The notes: a model not told the origin generated them from the sequence alone. 64,000 bases of DNA from Blautia_A aquisgranensis (GCF_040096615.1 NZ_JBBMEJ010000009.1:62001-126000); one strand, 5' to 3'. Positions 25,567 through 34,589 are shown, counted from the first letter of the stretch. Translations and numbers: made by a program.

Positions 25567-26799
25567 TCAAAACAACTCGATCTTTCCATACTCTCCGTCA
25601 AATCCAGGCTTCCGTACCACCTCACCGGCTCTCAGCCGCCGGATTCCCTCTGTCAGGACTTCACCGCCTGCTGCCCGGATATCTTCCTCCGGCACTTCCC
25701 TTAATATGGAAAATTCCGCTCCCAGCTTCTCAAGAAGCCGCTCATACTGCCCCTGAACTTTTTTACTTGCTGTGGAAAATCCCACACAGGCTGAGATCAC
25801 CTCGGGCAGCGGCACCAGACTTTCGTAGGGGCGTCCGCTCTCCGGCATGGAAACCTCACTCTCATCCCTGTCAGAAAGCTGCAGGATCCTGTGATCCACG
25901 CCCATAGTCAGCTTCTTTCCACAAACCGGACAGATGCCCTTATATTCTTCCGCTTCCCGCGGGCTTAAGCACACACCGCATTTCCGGTGCCCGTCATAAT
26001 GATATTTTCCCTCCTCCGGGAAAAACTCGATGGTTCCTTTAAGACCTTTGCCACTCTGTACTGCCTGAAATAATCCCTGATAGGAAAGCTCGATATCCAG
26101 AAGATCCGCCTCCCTGCCAAGCTTTGACGGAGAATGTGCATCGGAATGTGACACCAGCTGATACCCATCCAGAGCAGAGATCTGCCAGTTCATCACCGGA
26201 TCCGAGGACAATCCCGTCTCCAGCGCATGAATATACGGCGTCAGCTCCTCAAAACACTCTTCTATCGTATCAAATCCGGACTTCGCCCCGAACAGGGAAA
26301 AATGTGGTGTCCAGATATGTGCCGGAATATACATTCCCTCTTCGCTGACCTCCAGCATCATTTCCAGAAGATCATGACAGGGCAGTCCCAGAATTGGACG
26401 TCCGTCAGAATGAATATTTCCGATTTTTTCCAGCCTTGCGGCAAAAGCATCCGCCTCATCGAATCCGGGAAGCAGGATCAGACTGTGCACCTTCCTCGTC
26501 TTTCCGCCTTTTTTATAAATAGAACTGATTTCCCCAGACAGCACAAATCTAGGTGCAGTTCCCGGATAACGCCCCGCCTCCGGCAAAACATACTCGTCTT
26601 TTAACCGGAACAGCCCCTGCTCTGCGGGAATCAGCTTCTCCTTTAATTCCTGCCGCCAGACGGGATGCGTCATATCTCCGGTACCGATCAGCGAGATTCC
26701 TTTTTTTCTCGCCCAGAGATCCAGCATCTCTGGTGTACCGTCTTTACTTGTTGCCATAGAATATCTGGAATGTATGTGTAAATCTGCGATCTGCTTCAA
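25567..26799 (-). CDS. EndoQ-family PHP-domain DNA endonuclease
   Basis: 410 residues. The N-terminus has the PHP motif DLHIHSRYS and later GTGDMTHP, with SHSDAHSPSKLG in the middle. A four-Cys zinc site (CGVCLS ... CPVCGKKL) follows near residue 275, then a helical C-terminal region. This order matches endonuclease Q, which nicks DNA 5' to deaminated bases such as uracil and hypoxanthine. The protein is related to the TIGR00375 family. The close neighbour metallophosphoesterase may be co-transcribed. Confidence 0.85.
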   Translation of the reverse strand: MKQIADLHIHSRYSMATSKDGTPEMLDLWARKKGISLIGTGDMTHPVWRQELKEKLIPAEQGLFRLKDEYVLPEAGRYPGTAPRFVLSGEISSIYKKGGKTRKVHSLILLPGFDEADAFAARLEKIGNIHSDGRPILGLPCHDLLEMMLEVSEEGMYIPAHIWTPHFSLFGAKSGFDTIEECFEELTPYIHALETGLSSDPVMNWQISALDGYQLVSHSDAHSPSKLGREADLLDIELSYQGLFQAVQSGKGLKGTIEFFPEEGKYHYDGHRKCGVCLSPREAEEYKGICPVCGKKLTMGVDHRILQLSDRDESEVSMPESGRPYESLVPLPEVISACVGFSTASKKVQGQYERLLEKLGAEFSILREVPEEDIRAAGGEVLTEGIRRLRAGEVVRKPGFDGEYGKIELF

Positions 26800-26884
26800 T
26801 TTTTTTCCTCCAAAACACTATTTCCGAGTTGCCATAATATCACTCTGTATCTGTATTATAATTTCCCACAAACATCCTGTACAG

Positions 26885-26957
26885 TCAAAAAAAGAATCCC
26901 TCACCAGACAATGCCATTTAGATAAAACAGCATTGCCGCATAAGAGATTCTCCTTTT
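26885..26957 (-). terminator. Terminator of the urease operon
   Basis: On the minus strand GAGAATCTCT pairs imperfectly with AGGGATTC, an inner CAATGC/GCATTG stem extends the hairpin, and a run of T residues follows. It starts about 20 bases after the ureD stop. Confidence 0.7.
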
Positions 26958-26974
26958 TCCAAAAACAGACTCGC

Positions 26975-27799
26975 TTATTCACTTTGGTTTTCTAACCTGG
27001 TCTCCTCACGGTTATTCTCAAACACCGCCTTGATCTTCTCTGCCACTTCCTGCAGCTTCTGTGCCCGCTGTCCCAGAATACGGACAGCAAGATCTCCATG
27101 AACCAGTTCTGTCACGCCACCGTCACATTCTTTTTCCATCTCAAGGATTTCCCATATCTTTTCCTGCATATCCTTCGCCGGAGCGCTTAAGAAAATATTG
27201 GCCATATGCGTGTAGCCTTCATACATGCCAATCCCTTCCATACCCATCCTCTCCGGCTCATAGCGGGTATTATCCCTGTAGATCAGTTTTCCGCCACGGC
27301 GGATGTTCACTCTGGAAGAAAATCTTCGATACTGAAAACGCTCATCGGAAGCTTTTCTTCCGCAGGAAATGATCTCCAGCAGGAATAGCCCGGAGTGTTC
27401 ATTCTCCAGGGCAAATTCCATGGTGCTGTCAAAAGCCGACTGTGCATATGGGATCACCGGCTGAGGATAATAGTAAAAAACTGCGTTCTTCTCCACACAG
27501 GCTTTCACATGGCGGACAGCCTCCCCTTCTTTCATCTTATGAACCTTATCAAAGGACTGAGACAGAAATTCCAGCTCTGTCCCTTCTGCCACAAGAAAAT
27601 CAAATTCCTGTCTGTCCCCCTCCATGATCCCTGCAGAAGCACACAGAGGCATTACCGAGATTCCCCCGTTTTTCTTCGGAAAAGGATTCATAACCTTATA
27701 GGGAGCTGTAAAAGCAATATCTTCTATGATCGTTTTTCCATCTCGCAGGCCGGTTTTCAGAGACAGCCTGGAAAGCTTTCCGAATTTATTTTCTGCCAC
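26975..27799 (-). CDS. ureD: Urease accessory protein UreD
   Basis: 274 residues of the UreD/UreH family: TAPYKVMNPFPK near the N-terminus, ILEIISCGRKASDERFQYRRFSSR-type core (given in part) and the C-terminal AVRILGQRAQKLQEV. UreD forms the scaffold complex with UreF and UreG that loads nickel into apo-urease. Here it is the last gene of the operon. Confidence 0.92.
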   Translation of the reverse strand: MAENKFGKLSRLSLKTGLRDGKTIIEDIAFTAPYKVMNPFPKKNGGISVMPLCASAGIMEGDRQEFDFLVAEGTELEFLSQSFDKVHKMKEGEAVRHVKACVEKNAVFYYYPQPVIPYAQSAFDSTMEFALENEHSGLFLLEIISCGRKASDERFQYRRFSSRVNIRRGGKLIYRDNTRYEPERMGMEGIGMYEGYTHMANIFLSAPAKDMQEKIWEILEMEKECDGGVTELVHGDLAVRILGQRAQKLQEVAEKIKAVFENNREETRLENQSE

Positions 27800-27815
27800 T
27801 GGTCAACCACCTTTC

Positions 27816-28424
27816 CTACATATCCTCCAGGAGTACATTCTTTTTGATCCATTCCACAACTGTGTCCACATGCTCATCACCACGGATGTTTGTGAAAACA
27901 AAAGGTCTTTCCCCTCTCATTTTTCTGGAATCACGGTCCATAACCTCAAGACTTGCGCCTACATAAGGTGCCAGATCAATCTTATTGATCACCAGAAGAT
28001 CCGATCTTGTGATTCCCGGGCCACCTTTTCGCGGGATCTTGTCGCCCTCAGCCACATCAATCACAAAAATGGTAGCATCCACAAGCTCCGGACTGAAAGT
28101 TGCGGAAAGGTTATCTCCGCCGCTTTCAATAAAAAGCAGCTGAATATCCGGAAAGCGCTCCATCATCTCATCCACCGCCTCAAGATTCATGGAAGCATCC
28201 TCACGGATGGCTGTATGAGGGCATCCACCAGTCTCCACACCGATGATACGCTCAATGGGAAGAACACTGTTTTTTGCAAGGAACTGCGCGTCTTCCTTTG
28301 TATAGATATCGTTTGTGATAACGCCGATACTGTAATCCTTTGCCATTTTTCTTGACAAGGCTTCGATCAGTGCAGTCTTGCCGGAGCCTACCGGACCGGC
28401 AACACCGATTTTTACATATGACAT
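27816..28424 (-). CDS. ureG: Urease accessory GTPase UreG
   Basis: 202 residues. P-loop GVAGPVGSGKTALIEALS, the ESGGDNLSATFSPELVD segment and the base-recognition motif VINKIDLA identify the nickel-delivery GTPase. CPH-type metal site is seen as GGCPHTAIRED. ATG at 28424 follows GGAGAGGAG; the longer ORF to 28571 only overlaps the ureF end and is rejected. Confidence 0.95.
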   Translation of the reverse strand: MSYVKIGVAGPVGSGKTALIEALSRKMAKDYSIGVITNDIYTKEDAQFLAKNSVLPIERIIGVETGGCPHTAIREDASMNLEAVDEMMERFPDIQLLFIESGGDNLSATFSPELVDATIFVIDVAEGDKIPRKGGPGITRSDLLVINKIDLAPYVGASLEVMDRDSRKMRGERPFVFTNIRGDEHVDTVVEWIKKNVLLEDM

Positions 28425-28440
28425 AAAAAAATCTCCTCTC

Positions 28441-29154
28441 CTACGACATATAAAGTCTGGAATAAAGCTTCTCATGCTGAATTCCACGGATATCAAATCC
28501 AGGTGCTGACAGACAGAGATCCTCTTCCGTATAGTCCCGGATATGGGACAGTATCTCCTCAAATTCCTCATAACATCCGCAGAGAAGCTTCTGACCTGCG
28601 CTCTGACTTAAGGGGATCGTCTTTACACAGTTTGTCACCATGGCAGAGGTCTGGGCATAGAGATAGTGTGAAAGCGTCTCTTCTTCCTCCAGTCCAAGTG
28701 CCGCACAGAATACGCCATACGCACAGCAATGGCTGACAGGCTTGCCCTTACGTGCTTCCATGTATCCGTCAAAAATTTCCTTCTTTTTCATAGGAAGCTT
28801 TTTTTCAGGAAGTTTCTGGATCGTCTTGGTAAAACGGGAGCCCATTTTTCTGGATGCTTCTCTCTGCTCCATGGGAATCCTGGACGCCCCCAGGATTTCC
28901 TCCAGCATATCCAGTGCATTTACATCTTCCTTCAGCGCATACTCATAGGCCAGGCGCACTCCCAGAAGGTCCGTATAAGCCAGATTGTACTTCAGTTTTT
29001 TTCTGATATATTCTGCCGCTGTTTTTTCATCGTGCACGCGTCCCTGCTGGATATAGGTCTCAAGTCCCTGTGAGTGTGAATATCCTCCTATGGGAAAAAG
29101 AGCATCATTTACCTGCAGAAGAAAAAAACGGCGGATCTCATTCTTTTTATCCAT
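28441..29154 (-). CDS. ureF: Urease accessory protein UreF
   Basis: 237 residues, all-helical, opening with LLQVNDALFPIGGYSHSQGLETYI as usual for UreF, and with GKPVSHCCAYGVFCAALGL in the core. UreF gates GTP hydrolysis by UreG during nickel insertion. It is 10 bases after ureE. Confidence 0.94.
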   Translation of the reverse strand: MDKKNEIRRFFLLQVNDALFPIGGYSHSQGLETYIQQGRVHDEKTAAEYIRKKLKYNLAYTDLLGVRLAYEYALKEDVNALDMLEEILGASRIPMEQREASRKMGSRFTKTIQKLPEKKLPMKKKEIFDGYMEARKGKPVSHCCAYGVFCAALGLEEEETLSHYLYAQTSAMVTNCVKTIPLSQSAGQKLLCGCYEEFEEILSHIRDYTEEDLCLSAPGFDIRGIQHEKLYSRLYMS

Positions 29155-29163
29155 ATCACAGCC

Positions 29164-29643
29164 TCAGTGATGATGATTGTGGATCGCTGCCGAGATCCTG
29201 CGGTCAAAGTCCAGTTTAACGGTCTTTTTCTCCGCTTTTACTCCATGGAGTTTTTCCAGCAGCATCATCATCGGTTCGTTGTAGATCGTAATAAAAGTAT
29301 TTTCCCGGTCACCCCAGAAAAGCGGTGCATGGCGGTTTCCGATCTCATAGCAGACCTTTGCCACATATTTCTCATGCCCCGGCTCAAGAGATACCTCGAT
29401 CACTTCACAGGGTGGTGTATTTACCGCGATCACTAATCCGTCATCCTCATAGATCACATCATCCTGAAAAAGTCCTCTCGTAAGTACCGAATCATCCAGG
29501 CGAATCCCGACTTCACGACCTTTATCTGTTGTCTTTCTGTGGATCTTTTTGAAGGCCTCATGCCACTCGATGTCCACATATTCCACGGTTTTTCCGGTAA
29601 GGTCAAAACTTTTCAGTTTTCCCAGAATTTTTTCACAAAGCAT
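29164..29643 (-). CDS. ureE: Urease nickel metallochaperone UreE
   Basis: 159 residues with the UreE N-terminal beta domain and C-terminal ferredoxin-like domain (VCYEIGNRHAPLFWGDRENT). The C-terminus ends in AIHNHHH, a short His cluster for nickel binding. It hands nickel to the UreDFG complex. Confidence 0.93.
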   Translation of the reverse strand: MLCEKILGKLKSFDLTGKTVEYVDIEWHEAFKKIHRKTTDKGREVGIRLDDSVLTRGLFQDDVIYEDDGLVIAVNTPPCEVIEVSLEPGHEKYVAKVCYEIGNRHAPLFWGDRENTFITIYNEPMMMLLEKLHGVKAEKKTVKLDFDRRISAAIHNHHH

Positions 29644-29661
29644 AATTCTTCTCCTCTGTTT

Positions 29662-30168
29662 TTACCATACTCCAAGAAGCATCATCACACCAGGGATCCA
29701 TGCCGTGATGACTCCTTCTACAACCTGAAGCACCGGTACGAATCTGCCCAGTTTTTTCCCCATGATATCTTCCACAAAAGAAGTTCCCCAGAGAATTGCC
29801 CAGAGATACCAGATCCCTGCCCAGCGGATATCCGGTGTGATTCCAAGTGCTGTGCTTCCCAGAAAGCCTTCAATCGTTCCGAATACAAGTGCATTCACCG
29901 CCACAAAAGTAGAGAACCATGCAAAAGGGATCGGATTCAGCTTCAGAATCTTGGAAAAAGCTACAAACAGGTATGTAAAGCAGAACAGAAGCCCTGTTCC
30001 TGCTGCATAGTAATTACCCTGAACCAGATTTACAAAATTGATAAACAGTGACAGGCCGCCTGTAAAAATATTCATAACAGCTGCCGATTTTCCATCTACA
30101 TTATATAAGGTACACATTCCGTTGTTGATCAGTACGATTCCCACAAATAAAAGGCATACTCCCAGCAT
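29662..30168 (-). CDS. ureI: UreI/AmiS-family urea channel without histidines
   Basis: 168 residues with six hydrophobic segments and the family region IRWAGIWYLWAILWGTSFVE. ATG at 30168 follows GAGGAGGAAGAC; the ORF upstream of that is rejected. UreI proteins are hexameric inner-membrane urea channels. The H. pylori channel is acid-gated through periplasmic residues including His123; this protein has no histidine at all, so gating of that type is not expected. It lies between ureC and ureE. Confidence 0.9.
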   Translation of the reverse strand: MLGVCLLFVGIVLINNGMCTLYNVDGKSAAVMNIFTGGLSLFINFVNLVQGNYYAAGTGLLFCFTYLFVAFSKILKLNPIPFAWFSTFVAVNALVFGTIEGFLGSTALGITPDIRWAGIWYLWAILWGTSFVEDIMGKKLGRFVPVLQVVEGVITAWIPGVMMLLGVW

Positions 30169-30206
30169 CTGTCTTCCTCCTCGTTTTTCAGTTTTATCTT
30201 TTACAA

Positions 30207-30242
30207 CAGTCCGGAATAACGGACACACCGTTTACCGGACTG
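30207..30242. other. Hairpin between ureC and ureI
   Basis: CAGTCCGG (30207-30214) pairs with CCGGACTG (30235-30242), with an inner AACGG/CCGTT stem. No T tract follows on the minus strand. It may protect or punctuate the ureABC part of the transcript. Confidence 0.5.
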
Positions 30243-30292
30243 CTGATCTTCATTTTTTTCAGTTATTACAATTTTCGCTGCCAGTATAATTA

Positions 30293-32014
30293 TCAGAACA
30301 GATTGTACAGCTGAGTAAGCGGCAATTTTTCCGCAGGTTTTGATGTGACAGTTTCACCGTCTACTGTTACCTCATATGTTTCCGGATCAACGGTGATCTT
30401 CGGTGTACGGTTGTTAAATACCATATCCTTCTTTGCGATATTTCTGCAGCCCTTTACCGGAACTACTGTTTTTTCCAAACCATAAGCCTCTTTGATTCCT
30501 GCTTCATATGCAGCCTGAGAAACGAAGGTAAGGCATGCCTCGTTCTTTGCTTTTCCATGAGCTGCAAACATCGGCTGGTACATAACAGGCTGTGTGGTCG
30601 GAATGGACGCGTTGGCATCTCCCATCTTGGAGGCGATGATCATTCCGCCTTTGATGATGATATCCGGTTTTACGCCGAAAAATGCAGGATTCCACAGAAC
30701 AAGATCTGCAAGCTTTCCTTCTTCCACAGAGCCTACATAGCTGGAGATTCCGTGTGTGATGGCCGGATTGATGGTGTATTTGGCAATGTAACGTTTTACA
30801 CGGAAATTATCATTTCCTTTGCCTTCATCTTCCAGAAGGGCACCACGCTCATCCTTCATTTTGCTGGCTGTCTGCCAGGTACGTGTGATGACCTCGCCTA
30901 CACGACCCATGGCCTGAGAGTCAGAGCTCATCATACTGAAGATTCCCATGTCATGAAGAACATCCTCTGCCGCGATGGTCTCCGGGCGAATACGGGAGTC
31001 TGCAAAAGCCACATCCTCCGGGATCTTTTTGTCAAGGTGATGGCATACCATGAGCATGTCCAGATGCTCATCCAGTGTATTTACGGTGTATGGCATGGTC
31101 GGGTTTGTGGAGGACGGCAGAACATTTCCTGCTGCTGCCGCACGGATGATATCCGGTGCATGTCCGCCGCCGGCTCCCTCTGTGTGATAAGTATGGATTG
31201 TTCTTCCACCGATGGCTGCAAGGGTATCCTCTACACAGCCGCCTTCATTGAGAGTATCTGTGTGGATAGCAACCTGCACATCGTACTCATCGGCAACATT
31301 CAGGCAGTGATTGATAACTGCAGGTGTTGCACCCCAGTCCTCATGGATCTTCAGTCCCATAGCTCCTGCTTTTACCTGCTCGATCAGCGGAGCTTCATCG
31401 GAGCAGTTTCCTTTTCCAAGGAAACCAAGGTTCATGGGATATTCCTCTGCTGCTTTCAGCATCATCTTAAGGTTCCATGGTCCCGGAGTACAGGTTGTGG
31501 CATTTGTTCCGTCTGCAGGCCCTGTTCCTCCTCCGATCATAGTTGTCACACCGCTGTACAGTGCACAGTCGATCTGCTGCGGGCTGATGAAATGGATATG
31601 GGTATCGATTCCGCCGGCTGTAAGGATCAGACCTTCTCCGGCAAGTGCTTCTGTGGAAGCTCCTACGGTCATTCCCGGAGTTACCCCATCCATGATATCC
31701 GGATTTCCTGCTTTTCCGATGCCTGCGATCTTTCCGTCCTTGATTCCGATATCTGCTTTTATGATACCTGTGGTATCCACGATCAGGGCGTTTGTGATCA
31801 CAAGATCCAGATCTCCGTCACGGCTGCAGGTTTTTACAGACTGGCCCATTCCGTCTCGGATAGTTTTGCCGCCGCCGAATTTCACCTCATCGCCATATGT
31901 GGTGTAATCTTTTTCTACTTCTACTACCAGGCTGGTATCTGCAAGTCTTACCTTGTCACCAACTGTAGGGCCGTACATCATTGCATATTTTTCACCGGAA
32001 ATTTTTACGCTCAT
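30293..32014 (-). CDS. ureC: Urease alpha (catalytic) subunit
   Basis: 573 residues, full length. Nickel-site features are visible: HIHFISP, the carbamylated Lys in GLKIHEDWGATP, VAIHTDTLNEGG, GRTIHTYHTEGAGGGHAPD, the mobile-flap MVCHHLD with the Cys-His pair, and SSDSQAMGRVGE. It hydrolyses urea to ammonia and carbamate. It is the third gene, 12 bases after ureB. Confidence 0.97.
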   Translation of the reverse strand: MSVKISGEKYAMMYGPTVGDKVRLADTSLVVEVEKDYTTYGDEVKFGGGKTIRDGMGQSVKTCSRDGDLDLVITNALIVDTTGIIKADIGIKDGKIAGIGKAGNPDIMDGVTPGMTVGASTEALAGEGLILTAGGIDTHIHFISPQQIDCALYSGVTTMIGGGTGPADGTNATTCTPGPWNLKMMLKAAEEYPMNLGFLGKGNCSDEAPLIEQVKAGAMGLKIHEDWGATPAVINHCLNVADEYDVQVAIHTDTLNEGGCVEDTLAAIGGRTIHTYHTEGAGGGHAPDIIRAAAAGNVLPSSTNPTMPYTVNTLDEHLDMLMVCHHLDKKIPEDVAFADSRIRPETIAAEDVLHDMGIFSMMSSDSQAMGRVGEVITRTWQTASKMKDERGALLEDEGKGNDNFRVKRYIAKYTINPAITHGISSYVGSVEEGKLADLVLWNPAFFGVKPDIIIKGGMIIASKMGDANASIPTTQPVMYQPMFAAHGKAKNEACLTFVSQAAYEAGIKEAYGLEKTVVPVKGCRNIAKKDMVFNNRTPKITVDPETYEVTVDGETVTSKPAEKLPLTQLYNLF

Positions 32015-32026
32015 TTGTGTCCCTCC

Positions 32027-32386
32027 TTATAAGAATCCCTTTAATGCTGCCTTTTCCATGGAGGCCTTCTTTGTGTCCTCTGCTGCTCTTGCTCTTGTCA
32101 GGTCGTTCAGACCAAATACGCGTTTTCTGCCGCCCATCTCCGTGAGCTGTACTTCTTTTTCCTCGCCCGGCTCAAAACGCACAGATGTACCGGACGGAAT
32201 ATCCAGATGATATCCATACGCAGCCTCGCGGTCAAATGAAAGGCATTTGTTTACTTCAAAAAAATGAAAATGAGAGCCTACCTGTACAGGACGGTCACCT
32301 TTGTTGGCAACCAGAACTTTTGTGGTCTTTTTCCCTTCATTAAGTACGATCTCTCTGTCTGCGGGAATGATTTCACCAATCTTCAT
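32027..32386 (-). CDS. ureB: Urease beta subunit
   Basis: 119 residues with the beta-subunit motifs VGSHFHFFEVNKCLSFDRE and GYHLDIPSGTSVRFEPGE. It is separate from UreA, as in Klebsiella-type three-subunit ureases. Confidence 0.96.
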   Translation of the reverse strand: MKIGEIIPADREIVLNEGKKTTKVLVANKGDRPVQVGSHFHFFEVNKCLSFDREAAYGYHLDIPSGTSVRFEPGEEKEVQLTEMGGRKRVFGLNDLTRARAAEDTKKASMEKAALKGFL

Positions 32387-32398
32387 GTCAATTCCTCC

Positions 32399-32701
32399 TT
32401 ACTGAATCGGATTGTGTACAGTCACAAGCTTTGTTCCATCAGGAAAAGTTGCCTCTACCTGCACTTCGCCAAGCATATCAGCCACGCCATCCATCACATC
32501 ATCCTTTGTGAGGATCTTTGTTCCAAGCTGCATCAGCTCCACAACGGTCTTCCCGTCACGTGCAAGCTCCAGAAGCTCGGAGCTTATGTACGCCAGTGCT
32601 TCCACATAGTTCAGTTTCAGTCCGCGTTCCTTCCTCTCCTTAGCCAGATTTCCGGCCATATGGAGCATGAGTTTTTCCTGTTCTTTCGGGGTAAGTCTCA
32701 T
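32399..32701 (-). CDS. ureA: Urease gamma subunit
   Basis: 100 residues: MRLTPKEQEKLMLHMAGNLA at the start and VEATFPDGTKLVTVHNPI at the end are diagnostic. It is first in the operon. A double AGGAGG-like site precedes the ATG. An intrinsic terminator (32748-32795) lies between the promoter and this gene. Confidence 0.96.
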   Translation of the reverse strand: MRLTPKEQEKLMLHMAGNLAKERKERGLKLNYVEALAYISSELLELARDGKTVVELMQLGTKILTKDDVMDGVADMLGEVQVEATFPDGTKLVTVHNPIQ

Positions 32702-32747
32702 TGTTTCTTCCTCCTTTTCCTCCTGTTAGTCTTTACTAATTTTGTCC

Positions 32748-32795
32748 AAATAAAAAAACGCAGGCAAAGGAATTTATAGACTCCTTTGTCTGCGT
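32748..32795 (-). terminator. Leader terminator (attenuator candidate) of the urease operon
   Basis: On the minus strand ACGCAGACAAAGGA (32795-32782) pairs with TCCTTTGCCTGCGT (32771-32758) with one mismatch and a 10-base loop, followed by TTTTTTTATTT. It sits about five bases after the predicted start of transcription and 47 bases before ureA. No T run occurs on the plus strand. Confidence 0.85.
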
Positions 32796-32805
32796 TAATG
32801 AGTGG

Positions 32806-32834
32806 ATTATATATGATTTTTTTTCGAAAGTCAA
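32806..32834 (-). promoter_or_regulatory. Sigma-A promoter of the urease operon
   Basis: Minus-strand TTGACT (32834-32829), a 17-base spacer and TATAAT (32811-32806). Transcription should start near 32799. Confidence 0.85.
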
Positions 32835-32867
32835 GATATGGTCTGTTGATTTGTGATTCCAAACCTC

Positions 32868-32906
32868 AAATCCCCACGACACTCCAAAGAAATGTCGTGG
32901 GGATTT
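32868..32906. terminator. Perfect 14-bp hairpin after the XRE gene
   Basis: AAATCCCCACGACA (32868-32881) pairs with TGTCGTGGGGATTT (32893-32906), four bases after the XRE stop. Only short T stretches flank it, so it is a weak terminator or an operator. Its ends, ATCCCC and GGGGAT, recall the repeats at the importer promoters, but with a far longer spacing. Confidence 0.55.
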
Positions 32907-32910
32907 CTCT

Positions 32911-33234
32911 TCACCTCTTCTGCTTCATCAGCTCCCGCAGAGCAGCCAGGAACACGTCCAGCTCCTCGTCGGTGCATTTGCTCATCATAAGATTTATTTC
33001 ATTCACCCGTTTCGCATGGTCAGTGGACTGCGTCTCCATGAGCATGGCATCCATGGAAAAATTCAGCACATCAGCCAGAGAAAAAAGTACATCTACAGAT
33101 GGCTTCCTGTGTTCACTTTCAATGTGCTTCATATGTGTAGGGCTGATGTTGATCGCTTCTGCAAGCTGTTCCTGAGTCATCTTATTGTCCATCCGCGCCT
33201 GCCGGATCGTATCGCCCAATAATCTATCCTTCAT
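32911..33234 (-). CDS. XRE-family transcriptional regulator
   Basis: 107 residues. The N-terminal helix-turn-helix is IRQARMDNKMTQEQLAEAIN followed by ISPTHMKHIESEHRKPSVDV; the C-terminal 40 residues are helical and charged. ATG at 33234 follows AAGGAG; the upstream ORF extension is rejected. Target unknown. It lies between the MBL-fold gene and the urease operon on the same strand. Confidence 0.88.
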   Translation of the reverse strand: MKDRLLGDTIRQARMDNKMTQEQLAEAINISPTHMKHIESEHRKPSVDVLFSLADVLNFSMDAMLMETQSTDHAKRVNEINLMMSKCTDEELDVFLAALRELMKQKR

Positions 33235-33329
33235 TCGTATTCCACTCCTTTTTTCAAAAGGATACGTGGATAATCGAACGTTGGAAATCATCTTTAAGAG
33301 ATTTATTTTTCTCTCAAAGAGCACTTTTG

Positions 33330-34589
33330 TCAGATGTCCTTATAATAGGACGGTGAGATCACATCATATTCTCTGCAGGAGCAGCCGTTTTCATAGCTGT
33401 CACAGCAGTCACAGTTGGAGCAGTACATATGTGCATCGCTGATATAAAACAGTCCGCCGTACTGCATGGATGTCCGCTGATTTTTCGATTTTTTCTTGCT
33501 GTTGTCGTAATAGGCACCATTCGGGATCATCATGTTTTCCGGGGAAAATCTGCTGAAATCAAAGAAATGTGATTCCGTTCCGTGGTGAGGTACCTTGATG
33601 CACCAGTAATGCTCATGAAGCGGAATCTTTCCATCATAATCTTCCACGATCAGCTTCATGTACTGAGGCTGCACATCTCCGGTAAACAGAAGGTTCAGCT
33701 CTCCGTCTCTTGTATTCTGGAATGCAAGACTGATCTTGTGGCGGAACTGGCGTAAAAGATGACCCTGTTTTTCCGCACATTCCAGCAATGCCTGAAATTC
33801 CGCTGTCGCCTGAAGCTCGCGGAATTTCTTTTCCAGTTTTTCTGGTTTCAGACGGTTCCGGAGTTCTGCCTGTGCATACTCCTGTGTGCCATTATTTCCC
33901 TGCACACTTCCTGCACTGTCACTATCTGTCTGCTTTCCAGCTGCATCCACAACTTCTTTCTCTGCTCCCAGGTTTACGTCTGCTTCATTTTCATCCTCAG
34001 TCATAGACATAAACAGCTGACGTACTTCCTCTGCGATATTCACAAGCTCGGTCATGGCTTTTTCATTGTTTTCAATAAGAGAGTTAAACACATCCTCTGT
34101 TTCACTGCTCACAGTTCTCACATCCGGCCAGAGTGCTGTATATTTCCCTTCAAACTCTGATCCTCTTGACAGAAGATCGATCTTCACTTTTCTAGCGCAA
34201 AGTGCCTCTGCCAGGGCAAAAAGGCTGACACGTCTTCCCGGCAGGCTGGCTTTTTTCGTGACATCTGCAAGGAGAAGCAGTGTCAATGTATATTTCATTT
34301 CCGGATCTGAAAATACATCCGGGAGATAAATTTTTTCAAATTCGTAGGCATCTCTCCTGTATCTCATCATATAAAGAAGCCCGGATACGTGATCCGGATG
34401 AAAATGTGTGAGAAGGAGATTTTTTTTGCGGATGGTGGTAAGATCTGAGATGATCACGTCAAAAACTTCCCTTCGCGGTCTTCCCTCGATCTTACTGTTT
34501 GCTGCACCGAAATCCACAAGCAGGCTGCTTTTTCTGTCGCGGATGCAGAAACAGTCTCCGAATCCTACATTGTACATTCGTATTCTCAT
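33330..34589 (-). CDS. MBL-fold metallohydrolase with Cys-rich tail
   Basis: 419 residues. The N-terminus (MYNVGFGDCFCIRDRKSSLLVDFG, in part) and THFHPDHVSG form a metallo-beta-lactamase fold like the ComEC hydrolase domain; LFTGDV and KVPHHGTESH supply later ligands. A charged insert of about 120 residues (roughly 160-280) interrupts the fold. The tail carries a Cys cluster, YCSNCDCCDSYENGCSC, that could hold zinc. No membrane segment is present. The substrate is unknown; a link to the XRE gene downstream is possible. Confidence 0.75.
   Translation of the reverse strand: MRIRMYNVGFGDCFCIRDRKSSLLVDFGAANSKIEGRPRREVFDVIISDLTTIRKKNLLLTHFHPDHVSGLLYMMRYRRDAYEFEKIYLPDVFSDPEMKYTLTLLLLADVTKKASLPGRRVSLFALAEALCARKVKIDLLSRGSEFEGKYTALWPDVRTVSSETEDVFNSLIENNEKAMTELVNIAEEVRQLFMSMTEDENEADVNLGAEKEVVDAAGKQTDSDSAGSVQGNNGTQEYAQAELRNRLKPEKLEKKFRELQATAEFQALLECAEKQGHLLRQFRHKISLAFQNTRDGELNLLFTGDVQPQYMKLIVEDYDGKIPLHEHYWCIKVPHHGTESHFFDFSRFSPENMMIPNGAYYDNSKKKSKNQRTSMQYGGLFYISDAHMYCSNCDCCDSYENGCSCREYDVISPSYYKDI

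Noticed and set aside
30557..32032. A 491-codon open frame on the plus strand
   Set aside because: It is antisense to ureC, whose protein is unmistakable; no ribosome site and no recognisable protein.
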